The notes beneath the pieces are model-generated. The model saw only the letters and a program-made list of their open reading frames with translations. It was not told the DNA's origin and did no database searches. The position numbers and the translations under genes were made by a program. Below are positions 43,039 through 51,717 of a stretch of DNA of 64,000 nucleotides, piece after piece; positions within the stretch are counted from its first letter, which is position 1; each line of letters opens with the position of its first letter. Source of the stretch: Maricaulis virginensis (lineage in GTDB: Bacteria > Pseudomonadota > Alphaproteobacteria > Caulobacterales > Maricaulaceae); assembly GCF_027922185.1 (NCBI RefSeq), contig NZ_BSFE01000004.1, positions 62,001-126,000 of the forward strand, given 5' to 3'.

Positions 43039-43655
43039 CCCAGCAGCAGGGCCAGAATGCCGCCATGGATCCAGGGCATCGGCTGATTGCCCTTTTCCAT
43101 GAAACCATGGTGCAGCACGGCCAGGATCGCGACGGGATAGATCGCCCAGTGCAGTTGCTGCCAGCGCCGGGCGCCCAGCCACCGCACCATGGCGTTGAAC
43201 GAGGTCACGGCCAGCGGGATGAGGCCAACAAAGGCTGCCATGCCCAGCGTGATGTAGATCCGCTTGGCGACATCCTCCCAGAGGCCGGCAAACATCCCCG
43301 CCACGCTCATATTCGCCGCGATCAGGAGATCGAGCCCCAGATAGGCGGCAACGTGCAGCAGGGCGTACCAGAATGCCGCCAGTCCGATCCGCCGGCGCAC
43401 TTTCATGACGGGGAGCCAGCGCGTGATATCGCGGAACGGTGTCACCGCCAGCGAGATCAGGAGGACCCGCAGCGCCGTGTCGCCCAGGAAACGGTGGGTC
43501 GTCTCGATCGGGTTGAAGCCGAGGGCGTGCGGCTGACCGTTGAGCAGCATCGCCCATTGCCAGCCCAGCCAGAGCCCGGGCAGGGCCAGCAGCCAGAAGG
43601 TGAGGGGTTTCAGCCAGTGACGGCCGAAACTGCGCAGGACCGCACGCTTGGCCAT
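42981..43655 (-). CDS. msrQ: MsrQ, haem-binding membrane subunit of methionine sulfoxide reductase
   Basis: The 224-residue protein has six spans and the ferric-reductase-like pattern ALRVLLISLAVTPFR, RRRIGLAAFWYALLHVAAYLGLD and QQLHWAIYPVAILAVLHHG, with histidines suited to bind haem. MsrQ passes electrons from the quinone pool to MsrP. It starts three bases after the msrP stop codon. Its 3' end overlaps a convergent gene. Confidence 0.9.
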   Translation of the reverse strand: MAKRAVLRSFGRHWLKPLTFWLLALPGLWLGWQWAMLLNGQPHALGFNPIETTHRFLGDTALRVLLISLAVTPFRDITRWLPVMKVRRRIGLAAFWYALLHVAAYLGLDLLIAANMSVAGMFAGLWEDVAKRIYITLGMAAFVGLIPLAVTSFNAMVRWLGARRWQQLHWAIYPVAILAVLHHGFMEKGNQPMPWIHGGILALLLGYRLVRSARNRSRPSPAAS

Positions 43656-43658
43656 GGT

Positions 43659-44672
43659 TCAGTGGTTCTCGATCAGGTCCATGCCGGCATAGAGATGCGC
43701 GACCTGTTCGGAATAGCCGTTGAACATCTCCGTCTCGCGCCGATTGAACAGATTGCCGCCGATCACGCGCTCCGTCTGCTGGCTCCAGCGCGGATGAGCG
43801 CGGTTCGGATTGACGTTGGAATAGAAGCCATACTCGTTCGGCGCGGCCTTGTTCCAGGCGGTTTCGGGCTGCTGGGAGACAAAGCTGATCCGGGTGATCG
43901 ACTTGATCGACTTGTAGCCATACTTCCACGGCACGACGAGCCGGACCGGGGCGCCATTCTGGTTGGGCAACACATCGCCATAGAGACCGACGGCCAGAAA
44001 GGCGAGCTCGTTCATCGCCTCATCCATGCGCAGGCCTTCGACATAGGGCCAGTCCAGCACCGGGAAACGCGTGCCGCGCATCTCGCGACGGTCGAGATAG
44101 GTCTCGAAGGCGACATAGCGCGCGTCCGCGGTCGGTTCGAACTGCTGCAGCACGCCGGCCAGCGGCACGCCGATCCACGGGATCACCATCGACCAGGCCT
44201 CGACACAGCGCAGCCGGTAGATGCGCTCCTCCAGAGCAGAAAAATCGACCACGTCCTCGAGTGCGAAACGTCCCGTCCGCCCGGCATGCCCGTCGACCTC
44301 GATCGACCAGGGGTCGACCGACATCTCATGCGCGTGGCGGGCAGGGTCCGACTTGTCGACGCCGAATTCGTAGAAATTATTGTAGCCGGTGACGGCATCG
44401 ATGGGGGTGAGCGGATCGGGAACGCTGTACCCGGTCCCGGCGTATTGCAGCCCGCCTGAAGGAGGTGCCGGCTGTCGGGCCGCGGCTGTGCTGGAAGCCG
44501 TGCTCTCAGCGCTCGTGGAGGCTTCGGTCTCCGAGCCGCCGCAACCGACCAGGCCGGTCACCGCAACGGCACCACCGGCCGCCATGATCTGCCGCCGGTT
44601 GATGTAGAGCGCGCGCGGCGTCACGTCCGCTTCGCGCCCCTGCCAGGGTTTGGGCTTGCGATAGAAAAACAT
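43659..44672 (-). CDS. msrP: MsrP, periplasmic methionine sulfoxide reductase catalytic subunit
   Basis: This 337-residue molybdopterin enzyme repairs oxidised methionine in envelope proteins. A twin-arginine signal (INRRQIMAAGG, arginines 26-27) sends the folded protein through Tat. Cys156 in YRLRCVEAWSMVIPW is the molybdenum ligand. A serine-alanine-rich linker of about 30 residues separates the signal from the sulfite-oxidase-fold domain and is longer than in E. coli MsrP. It forms an operon with msrQ. Confidence 0.92.
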   Translation of the reverse strand: MFFYRKPKPWQGREADVTPRALYINRRQIMAAGGAVAVTGLVGCGGSETEASTSAESTASSTAAARQPAPPSGGLQYAGTGYSVPDPLTPIDAVTGYNNFYEFGVDKSDPARHAHEMSVDPWSIEVDGHAGRTGRFALEDVVDFSALEERIYRLRCVEAWSMVIPWIGVPLAGVLQQFEPTADARYVAFETYLDRREMRGTRFPVLDWPYVEGLRMDEAMNELAFLAVGLYGDVLPNQNGAPVRLVVPWKYGYKSIKSITRISFVSQQPETAWNKAAPNEYGFYSNVNPNRAHPRWSQQTERVIGGNLFNRRETEMFNGYSEQVAHLYAGMDLIENH

Positions 44673-44850
44673 GGGTTCGGTCCACAGCTAACGTTGTTGT
44701 CCCCGATAATAGGGCGCAAACGCGCCGCGTCTTCCCGGTCCACGCGATCGTGATGAGGATGTCAGGCCATCGTGCGGCCCGAATGCCGCGCGGCTTGACG
44801 CCGGCACCGGCTTGAGACCAGTTGATGCAGACAGCAGATCGATCGGTCCC

Positions 44851-46395
44851 ATGCCCCGCCATACTTCCCGCTCCGCCCTCAATGTCCGCAATGCGACCTT
44901 GCAGGACATCCCCGGCATCGTCGCCCTGTCCGGCAAGGTCTATCCTGTGATGGGAGCCTATTCGGAAAGCGAGATCCAGGGCCAGCTCATCAATTTCCCC
45001 GAAGGACAAGTCGTCGTCGAGTATGAGGGCGAAGTCGTCGGCTACGCCGCCAGCTTCATCATCGACGAGGCCGCAGCGCTGTCGCCGCACACCTGGGATG
45101 CGATCACGGGCAATGGCTATGCCTCACGGCACAACCCGAAGGGCGACTGGCTCTACGGTATGGAAATCTGCGTCGACCCGGACCGCCGGCGTCTGCGTAT
45201 CGGCCAGCGCCTCTATGACGCCCGGCGCGAACTGGCCGAACGAATGGAGCTGAAGGGCATCGTGTTCGGCGGCCGGATGCCGCACTGGAAGCGGCGCCGC
45301 AAACAGTATTCGACGCCGCGAGCCTATCTCGCGGCCGTGATGGCCCAGGAAGTCGCCGATCCGGTGATCCGCTTCCAGACCCGTATGGGGTTCGAGCCGA
45401 TCGGTGTGCTCAAGGCCTACCTGCCGTCGGACCGGGAATCGGGCGGCTATGCCACTCACATGGTCTGGCGCAATCCCTATGCGATCGAGCAGACCAAGAG
45501 CGAAAGCGCACCGCCGGGATCGAAAGACGTCGTGCGTGTCGCGACCGTACAATTCCAGCAGCGGCGCGTGTCGAGCTTCGAGGAATTCATCGGCAATATC
45601 GAGTATTTCGTCTCGGTGACCTCGGATTATCGATCGGATTTCGTGGTCTTCCCCGAACTGTTCACCCTCCAGCTCCTCGCGCTGGAGGAGACGCGTCTGA
45701 CGCATGCCCAGTCGATCGAACGGCTCACCGAGTACACGCCGCGCTTTGTCGAGGAAATGCGGCAGATGGCGATCAGCTACAACATCAACATCATCGGCGG
45801 CTCGCACCCGACGCGCACCGATGACGGGGATATCCAGAATGTCGCCTATGTCTTCCTGCGCGACGGCTCCGTACACGCCCAGGAGAAGATCCATCCCACG
45901 CCGTCCGAGCGTCACTGGTGGAATATCAAGGGCGGCGACCAGATCGGCACGATCCAGACCGATTGCGGCCCGGTGGGCATCCTGATCTGCTATGACAGCG
46001 AGTTCCCCGAGCTCGCCCGCAAACTGGCGGACGAGGGCGCGAAAATCTTCTTCGTGCCGTTCTGCACCGACAACCGGCAGGGCTATATGCGGGTGCGCTA
46101 CTGCTCCCAGGCCCGGGCCATCGAAAACCAGTGCTATGTCGTGATGTCCGGCAATGTGGGAAATCTGCCGGGTGTGGAAAACATGGACATCCAGTACGCC
46201 AAGTCCTGCATCCTTACGCCGTGCGACTTCAACTTTGCCCGAGACGGGATTGCCGAGGAATGCTCGGAGAATGTCGAGACCGTCTCGATCGCCGATCTCG
46301 ATCTGACCGATCTCGACTGGGCGCGCCAGGAGGGCACGGTCCGCAATCTGCGTGACCGGCGCTTCGACCTCTACGCCATTCGATGGAAGCGGTAG
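44851..46395 (+). CDS. GNAT acetyltransferase - carbon-nitrogen hydrolase fusion
   Basis: The 514-residue fusion has a GNAT domain at about residues 12-215 (LYGMEICVDPDRRRLRIGQRLYDARREL is the acetyl-CoA loop) and a nitrilase-superfamily domain at about 228-505 with the triad Glu269 (VVFPELFTL), Lys346 (QEKIHPTPSERHWW) and Cys380 (GILICYDSEFPELAR). It could acylate an amine and hydrolyse or exchange an amide on the same substrate. The ATG at 44851 is chosen at the start of similarity, although no good ribosome-binding site precedes it. It overlaps the next gene by 13 bases. Confidence 0.85.
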   Translation: MPRHTSRSALNVRNATLQDIPGIVALSGKVYPVMGAYSESEIQGQLINFPEGQVVVEYEGEVVGYAASFIIDEAAALSPHTWDAITGNGYASRHNPKGDWLYGMEICVDPDRRRLRIGQRLYDARRELAERMELKGIVFGGRMPHWKRRRKQYSTPRAYLAAVMAQEVADPVIRFQTRMGFEPIGVLKAYLPSDRESGGYATHMVWRNPYAIEQTKSESAPPGSKDVVRVATVQFQQRRVSSFEEFIGNIEYFVSVTSDYRSDFVVFPELFTLQLLALEETRLTHAQSIERLTEYTPRFVEEMRQMAISYNINIIGGSHPTRTDDGDIQNVAYVFLRDGSVHAQEKIHPTPSERHWWNIKGGDQIGTIQTDCGPVGILICYDSEFPELARKLADEGAKIFFVPFCTDNRQGYMRVRYCSQARAIENQCYVVMSGNVGNLPGVENMDIQYAKSCILTPCDFNFARDGIAEECSENVETVSIADLDLTDLDWARQEGTVRNLRDRRFDLYAIRWKR

Positions 46396-46865
46396 CCGTC
46401 CGCGAAGCCGGCCGGGACGATCTCCCGGCGATCGACGCGATCGAAGCAGCCAGCTTCGAGCGCGACCGCTTTCCGCGGCGCAATCTCGCCCGGATGCTGA
46501 AGGGCGGTCGGACCCGGTTTTTCCTGGCGGACGAGGGTGCCGGTTACCTCGCGCTGAGCCTGCGGCGCGGCGGCCGCACCGGGCGAATCTATTCCCTGGC
46601 CGTACACCCCGACGCCCGGGGGCGGGGGATTGCCGCGGCACTCATCGCTGCGGCCCGGAGCCTGGCGCGGGCCGAAAGACTGCGCGCGCTGCGGCTAGAG
46701 GTCCGGGAGAGCAATCTGGCTGCACGCCGGCTCTATGAACGCGAAGGATTTTGCTTGCGTGAGCGGCGTCCGGCCTATTACGAGGACGGCGAAGCGGCCC
46801 TGCAACTCGAAGCGCTCCTTGAACCTCTGGAGCCGGCACGGACCCGGGAGACACCTATCTCGTGA
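46383..46865 (+). CDS. GNAT N-acetyltransferase (RimI-like)
   Basis: This 160-residue single-domain GNAT has the acetyl-CoA motif IYSLAVHPDARGRGIAAALI at about residues 68-88 and the C-terminal ARRLYEREGFCLRERRPAYYEDGEAAL, resembling RimI-type N-alpha-acetyltransferases. Its first 13 bases overlap the fusion gene and its last four overlap the ATP-grasp gene, so the three are one translational unit. Its substrate is therefore probably the product or a precursor of the same pathway rather than ribosomal protein S18. Confidence 0.85.
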   Translation: MEAVAVREAGRDDLPAIDAIEAASFERDRFPRRNLARMLKGGRTRFFLADEGAGYLALSLRRGGRTGRIYSLAVHPDARGRGIAAALIAAARSLARAERLRALRLEVRESNLAARRLYEREGFCLRERRPAYYEDGEAALQLEALLEPLEPARTRETPIS

Positions 46866-48352
46866 GCGACTGGCTCATTCTCGTCGAACACGCCACCGAC
46901 GTGGCGCAGCACGAAACACCACACAAGGTTCTGCGTGTGCGGGACTATCTGGCGAACCCGCGGCTCTTCATGTCGCGCCGTCCCAACATCATCAATCTCG
47001 CCCGCTCCTATGCCTATCAGTCCAACGGCTATTATGCGTCGCTGCTGGCCGAGGCGCGCGGGCACCGGATCGTGCCGACCGCCCAGTCGATGGTCGAGCT
47101 GTCGCGCAAGACGCTCTACGCCCAGGCGCTTCCGGAACTCGATGCGGCGCTGGCGCGGGAAAGCGAGGGACGCGACATGCCGTTCGGGCCCTTGCTGGTC
47201 GCATTCGGCCGCGTGCGCGAACATGGCCTGAAGCGGTTCGGACGCCTGCTGTTCGACTGGTTCCGGGTTCCCGTGCTCGAGGTGAGCCTCAATCCGGGCG
47301 GGCGGATCGAGCGTATCCGTCCGGTCCCGCCCAACACGCTCAAAGGCGAGGCGCGGGACTTTTTCCTGGAGAGCCTGGACGCCCATACGGGAAGGGCCTG
47401 GACGGCCCAGAAAGACCGGGTGCCGGCACGCTGGTCGCTGGCTGTTCTTGCGGATCCCAAGGAAGCCCTGCCGCCTTCGAGCCCGGCGTCGCTGAAACGC
47501 CTCGCGGCGGTTGCCTCGAAGATGGGCGTCGAAGTCGCGCCCATCGGGCCCAATGACCTGTCCAGCCTCGCGGAATACGACGCGCTCTTTATCCGGGCGA
47601 CGACGGCGATCGACAATTACACCTACCGCTTTGCACGGCGGGCGGAACAGGAAGGCATGCCGGTCATAGACGATACGGCCTCGATGATCCGTTGCACCAA
47701 CAAGGTCTTCCTCAAGGAGCTGATGGAGCTGGGCGGGGTGCCGTGTCCGCGCACTGAAGTGCTGGACGAGAACCAGTCCCTGGACGGGCTGATCGAGCGG
47801 CTGGGCAGCCCGGTCGTGCTCAAGGCGCCGGATGGCTCCTTCAGCCGCTCGGTCCACAAGGTCTCCAGCGAAGCCGAACTGAAGGAACGCGCAAAGGCGC
47901 TGTTCAAGGACACGGCTCTGATCATCGCCCAGGAATACATGCCCACCGCCTATGACTGGCGCGTCGGCGTACTGGACGGAAAGCCGCTCTATGCCTGCAA
48001 GTACAAGATGGCGCGCGGCCACTGGCAGATCATCAAGCATGGCGAGGGCGGCAAGGTCACCGAGGGCGGGTCGGAAACCGTCGCCGTCGAAGACGCTCCG
48101 GCCGAGGTGATCGATGTCGCCGTGAAGGCGGCCCGCCTGATCGGGCAGGGGCTTTACGGCATCGATCTCAAGCAGAATGACCGCGGTGTCTTTGTCATCG
48201 AGGTCAATGACAACCCCAATCTTGACGGGGAGGTGGAGGGCCTGGTGCTCAAGGATGCGCTCTGGCAGTCCATCATTGCCTGGTTCGCAGACCGGCTGGA
48301 GCGCCGCATCGGCGGTGTGCCGGGGCAGGCCGGGCGTGACGCGGGAGCCTGA
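46862..48352 (+). CDS. RimK-like ATP-grasp ligase with an N-terminal RLAN domain
   Basis: The 496-residue protein has an RLAN-type N-terminal domain (about 1-190; DWLILVEHATDVAQHETPHK and LARSYAYQSNGYYASLLAEARGH) and a RimK-like ATP-grasp domain (about 205-480). The latter has LFIRATTAIDNYTYRFARRAEQEGMPVID, SPVVLKAPDGSFSRSVHKV and the metal-binding GVFVIEVNDNPNLDGE. ATP-grasp ligases of this group join a carboxylate to an amine, often adding glutamate or other amino acids. The GTG at 46862 overlaps the preceding stop (GTGA). Confidence 0.87.
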   Translation: MSDWLILVEHATDVAQHETPHKVLRVRDYLANPRLFMSRRPNIINLARSYAYQSNGYYASLLAEARGHRIVPTAQSMVELSRKTLYAQALPELDAALARESEGRDMPFGPLLVAFGRVREHGLKRFGRLLFDWFRVPVLEVSLNPGGRIERIRPVPPNTLKGEARDFFLESLDAHTGRAWTAQKDRVPARWSLAVLADPKEALPPSSPASLKRLAAVASKMGVEVAPIGPNDLSSLAEYDALFIRATTAIDNYTYRFARRAEQEGMPVIDDTASMIRCTNKVFLKELMELGGVPCPRTEVLDENQSLDGLIERLGSPVVLKAPDGSFSRSVHKVSSEAELKERAKALFKDTALIIAQEYMPTAYDWRVGVLDGKPLYACKYKMARGHWQIIKHGEGGKVTEGGSETVAVEDAPAEVIDVAVKAARLIGQGLYGIDLKQNDRGVFVIEVNDNPNLDGEVEGLVLKDALWQSIIAWFADRLERRIGGVPGQAGRDAGA

Positions 48353-48356
48353 TGCC

Positions 48357-48737
48357 GTGCCCTACGAAGGTCGCTGTCATTGCGGACACGTCGGCTGGAC
48401 GCTGCACGTCGAGCCGCAATGGCTGACCCGCTGCAACTGCTCCTATTGCCGGCGAAGCGGCGCACTCTGGGCGCATGTGAGCGAGGCCGAAATCAGCCTG
48501 CATGGAAATCCTGCCGACAGGATCCGCTATACCCACGGCGAGGCTACGCTCGCCTTCGTGTCGTGCCGGCATTGCGGTTGCACGACGCACTGGGAGAATC
48601 TGTCTGCAAGGTCCGAGGGACAAAAGCCTGAAGAGACGCGTATGGCCGTCAACGCCGCCATGCTGGACCCTGACCAGATTTCACATCTGCGGGTCCGGCA
48701 TTTTGACGGCGCTGACAGCTGGGATTTCCTGGATTAG
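48357..48737 (+). CDS. GFA/CENP-V family zinc protein
   Basis: The 126-residue protein has the zinc-binding cysteines of the glutathione-dependent formaldehyde-activating enzyme fold: RCHCGHVGW, RCNCSYCRR and SCRHCGCTTHW. Members bind zinc through these pairs, and only a few have proven activity. The GTG at 48357 lies four bases after the ATP-grasp stop codon and is the first start before the similarity, so it may be the fourth gene of that operon. Confidence 0.8.
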   Translation: MPYEGRCHCGHVGWTLHVEPQWLTRCNCSYCRRSGALWAHVSEAEISLHGNPADRIRYTHGEATLAFVSCRHCGCTTHWENLSARSEGQKPEETRMAVNAAMLDPDQISHLRVRHFDGADSWDFLD

Positions 48738-48743
48738 CAGGAT

Positions 48744-48872
48744 TTAGTCCGCAGCGTCCTGGACCGCTTCACCCGCATCCTCGACATCCTGCCCGGCACC
48801 GCGGACGGTGTTGCAGGCGGCCAGCGAGAGCGTGGTCAGGGCAAGAAGAAGGCCGATCACAAGGTTTTTCAT
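48744..48872 (-). CDS. entericidin A/B-like lipoprotein, copy 1
   Basis: The 42-residue precursor has a lipoprotein signal (MKNLVIGLLLALTTLSLAAC) with the lipobox cysteine at 20, followed by NTVRGAGQDVEDAGEAVQDAA, the small amphipathic helix typical of entericidins. Family members are cell-envelope lipoproteins, some with toxin-antidote roles and many of unknown role. It converges on the GFA-family gene seven bases away. A second copy lies 112 bases upstream of its start. Confidence 0.8.
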   Translation of the reverse strand: MKNLVIGLLLALTTLSLAACNTVRGAGQDVEDAGEAVQDAAD

Positions 48873-48983
48873 CGCAACAATCTCCATTTGCAGAACATGT
48901 GCAGGAGATACGCATAAGTGCAGGAAAGGGTTCCACACCCCGTCCCGAAACCAAGTGAAAACCTGTCGGTATGCCGGCCGCGT

Positions 48984-49112
48984 CTAGCTTGAGGCGTCCT
49001 GGACGGCCTCGCCGGCGCGTTCAACATCCTGCCCGATCCCGCGGATCGTGTTGCAGGCAGCAAGCGAGAGGGCAGTCAGGGCGATCAGGACGCCGGTAGC
49101 GAGCTTTTTCAC
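48984..49112 (-). CDS. entericidin A/B-like lipoprotein, copy 2 (GTG start)
   Basis: A second 42-residue lipoprotein of the same length begins with GTG at 49112, preceded by AGAGGAAA. The signal (MKKLATGVLIALTALSLAAC) and mature part (NTIRGIGQDVERAGEAVQDA) match copy 1 at most positions. The two are direct repeats on the minus strand. The small size and GTG start make it easy to miss. Confidence 0.78.
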   Translation of the reverse strand: MKKLATGVLIALTALSLAACNTIRGIGQDVERAGEAVQDASS

Positions 49113-49187
49113 GGGACGATTTCCTCTTTGGAATACCCCGGGAGATTAGCATGCGCGGGCCGCTTGGGAAGCCGGATAAGCGCGGTT

Positions 49188-50294
49188 TCACGACGCGATG
49201 AAAATCCGGTCCAGCTGGCGCGCACGTGCATCAGTCTCGCAACGGAAAAACCAGGCAAGCTCCGGGGCGCTGCCCTCGAAACGCGGTGCAAAGCGGCGTC
49301 CGCCCGATCCTTCCAGGCTGCGAAGGTCGCAGCTGGAAAACCGCGCATGGGCGAGCTTGCAGTTTCGAAAGGACACGCCGCGAAGGTCAGCGCCGGTAAA
49401 GTCGGCATCGCGCAAGTCGGCGCCGTCAAAGACCGCTCCGATCAGCCGGGCGCCTGTGAACGGCACCCCGACAGCGCAACAGTTCCGGAGGGAGGCGCCA
49501 GCAAGGGCGACTCCGGAAAAGTCCCGACCGCAAACTCGAAGGTCTTCACCGTCGAAGCGGGGGACTTCTCCCTCGCGCCCCTGCGTCAAAGTCCACAGAT
49601 TACCGGCCCGGATGCTGGCCTGCAGGCCAGGCCGGGCGTCGTGCGCTGCCGATGTCGGATCCTGCAAGGCGCCTGAAAGCGCGTCGGCGTCCAGCCGGGT
49701 ATTCGCAAGGGCTACGCCGGTCATGATGGCGCCGTTGAAACGGGCGCCGAGAAGGTTGGCGCCGCTGAGATCGGCTTCCGACAGGATCGCGTCCGAGAAG
49801 TCAGCACCCTGAAGCCGCGCGCCGTTGAGACGCGCGCCTTTCAGCGAGCAGTGTGAAAAATCCACACTGGCGACCAGGCCGTCCGCTCCGTCATGCGTCT
49901 GGCGGTCAGCATGGACGACATGACGGACAAACCGCTCGTCCTCGTCAATGCGGGCCAGCTCCGCGCTCCGGAAATCGGCTTCGTCAAGCCGAGCGCCGTT
50001 CAGGCGTGTCCCCCGCAGGGAAACGCCCCGGAGGTCGGCGCGGGTCAGATCGCTGCCCCGGAAGTCGCATTGCTCAAGCCGTGAGCAGTAGAAGGACGCG
50101 AAGCGCAGGTCGCTTTCGGCAAAGCGGCCGCCCGACAGATCACAGCCAATGAACTGGATCCCCTCCAGTTTCCGGCGAAGCAGGCGCAGGTCACGAAGCG
50201 CATCGAAGCGGAAGACGGCGCGGCATCCGCCGGGCACGCCCTGCGCGAAATCCTCGTGCGCTGCGATCAGCTCCCCGTTGGAAGTATGCCCCAT
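49188..50294 (-). CDS. pentapeptide-repeat protein 2
   Basis: The 368-residue protein is a paralogue of the one at 19131. The first cap-like motif, AHEDFAQGVPGGCRAVFR, lies near residue 11 and is followed by pentapeptide repeats (GSDLTRADLRGVSLRGTRL, and LQGADFSDAILSEADLSGANL further on). A second cap near residue 237 (LWTLTQGREGEVPRFDGEDL) introduces a second run. It has no signal peptide. Here the ATG clearly precedes the first cap by about 10 residues, which helps judge the start of the paralogue. Confidence 0.8.
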   Translation of the reverse strand: MGHTSNGELIAAHEDFAQGVPGGCRAVFRFDALRDLRLLRRKLEGIQFIGCDLSGGRFAESDLRFASFYCSRLEQCDFRGSDLTRADLRGVSLRGTRLNGARLDEADFRSAELARIDEDERFVRHVVHADRQTHDGADGLVASVDFSHCSLKGARLNGARLQGADFSDAILSEADLSGANLLGARFNGAIMTGVALANTRLDADALSGALQDPTSAAHDARPGLQASIRAGNLWTLTQGREGEVPRFDGEDLRVCGRDFSGVALAGASLRNCCAVGVPFTGARLIGAVFDGADLRDADFTGADLRGVSFRNCKLAHARFSSCDLRSLEGSGGRRFAPRFEGSAPELAWFFRCETDARARQLDRIFIAS

Positions 50295-50505
50295 ATCCCG
50301 TCATTCCCGTGTTTTGTGGCTGTCAGACATCCGCGGCCAAGCTTAAAACCGGGTCAAGTTCCGGCTGTTTCCTGCTGATATTACGGCATAATTTATTACG
50401 GAGAGCGTGGGGCCGGACGAAGACGAAGACAAGGCGGTCAAGCGCACCGACGCGGACACGCTGACTGTCTAGGCAGTCTGTGCAACGCTTGCTATTCACC
50501 GCGGG

Positions 50506-51168
50506 ATGATGGCTTCGCGCGGATACGAAAAATGGGTGTTTACCGCGACGAGTGACAATGAAGCGCCCGTCTTTCCCGATGGCTGCCGCGACATCCTCGT
50601 GATCGAGACGCAGAGCGGTCCGCCGCGCATCATTCTGACCGATCATGACCTCGTGCCGCGCCAGGTTCGACTGACAGCGGGAACACACATCACGGGCTTC
50701 CGGCTTCGTCCCGGTTCGCAACTCGATCCCGCCGCTCTGGACGCCATCGCAAGACAGCCCGGCGATGCAGATGCCATACTCACCGAAACCCGGCGCGATC
50801 CTGACGATCTCGGCGATGCGATCATGGCGTTGACCCGGCCGGGTGCCAGCCTTCGATCCGTGGCCGCAGCGGCCGGCGTATCGCAACGCACCCTGCAGCG
50901 GCGGTTTCGCGAATTCGGTCTGCCTGCGCCGGACTATTGGCGCCTGCTCGCGCGGGCACGCCGCGCTGCGCAATGCCTGACGTCTGCATGTACGCTGGCC
51001 GACATTGCCGGTGAAAGCGGCTATGCCGACCAGGCCCACATGACGCGCGAATGCCTGCGCTGGTTCGGCGCGACACCGGCCAGCCTGCGCCGCGATCCGC
51101 GCCGTCTTGCGTTGATATCTCAGCCGGCGCTGGGCAACTGGACCGGAGAACAGATCTCCACCAGATAG
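50506..51168 (+). CDS. AraC-family transcriptional regulator
   Basis: The 220-residue protein has an N-terminal region resembling the DUF6597/AraC sensor half (PVFPDGCRDILVIE and GFRLRPGSQ) and a C-terminal AraC helix-turn-helix (about 115-210) with SLRSVAAAAGVSQRTLQRRFREFG and LADIAGESGYADQAHMTRECLRWFGATP. Its last 49 bases overlap the convergent VOC gene. The 211-base gap before it shows no clear gene; its promoter is probably the AT-richer stretch near 50385-50400. Confidence 0.85.
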   Translation: MMASRGYEKWVFTATSDNEAPVFPDGCRDILVIETQSGPPRIILTDHDLVPRQVRLTAGTHITGFRLRPGSQLDPAALDAIARQPGDADAILTETRRDPDDLGDAIMALTRPGASLRSVAAAAGVSQRTLQRRFREFGLPAPDYWRLLARARRAAQCLTSACTLADIAGESGYADQAHMTRECLRWFGATPASLRRDPRRLALISQPALGNWTGEQISTR

Positions 51169-51515
51169 CCGTCCGGATCGCTGACATAGGAGGTGGTCTG
51201 GCCCCAGTCCTCCTCCCGCGCATCCTGCTTCAGCGTGGCACCGGCCTTGACGGCGCGGGCGAGGGCAGCCGCCACATCCTCCGTCTCGAAGGCCAGTTCG
51301 AAGACCGGCGCATCGGCTTCCGGCTTTTTCGGCGACTTGCCCAGCTGCCGCATCAGGGCCGTCGAGGAAAAGGCCAGCCGCGTCTCGCCGGTTTTCAGCT
51401 CGCCATAATCTCCGCCCTCATGCAGGAAATTCCGCTCCAGTCCGAAAGCGGCTTCGTAGAAGGCCATCGAGGCGGCGACGTTATCGACATAGAGAATGGT
51501 GTAGCGAAAGATCAT
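51120..51515 (-). CDS. VOC-family (glyoxalase/dioxygenase fold) protein
   Basis: The 131-residue protein starts MIFRYTILYVDNVAASMAFYEAAFGLE and ends TTSYVSDPDGYLVEICSPV, the two beta-alpha-beta modules of the vicinal oxygen chelate fold. Possible metal-site glutamates are near residues 50-57 and in VEICSP. The substrate cannot be predicted. The start at 51515 is at the beginning of the fold. Its 3' end overlaps the AraC-type gene by 49 bases. Confidence 0.82.
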   Translation of the reverse strand: MIFRYTILYVDNVAASMAFYEAAFGLERNFLHEGGDYGELKTGETRLAFSSTALMRQLGKSPKKPEADAPVFELAFETEDVAAALARAVKAGATLKQDAREEDWGQTTSYVSDPDGYLVEICSPVQLPSAG

Positions 51516-51717
51516 GCGAGGCTCCGGTGTGCAAAAGCGATCCGGGCGTCTAGCGCATGCCGGGCCGGTCCGTCTTGAAGGATCGCGACAGGGATGCCGG
51601 GCAGGTGCCGGCCGGGACAGAAGCATCGAGCCTGGTGGGGGAGCTGTACGGAACAACATCGAACCCGGAGGGTTCGCAAGCACGTCCGCGCAGCGGACTG
51701 CCGCGAGATCAAGACAA

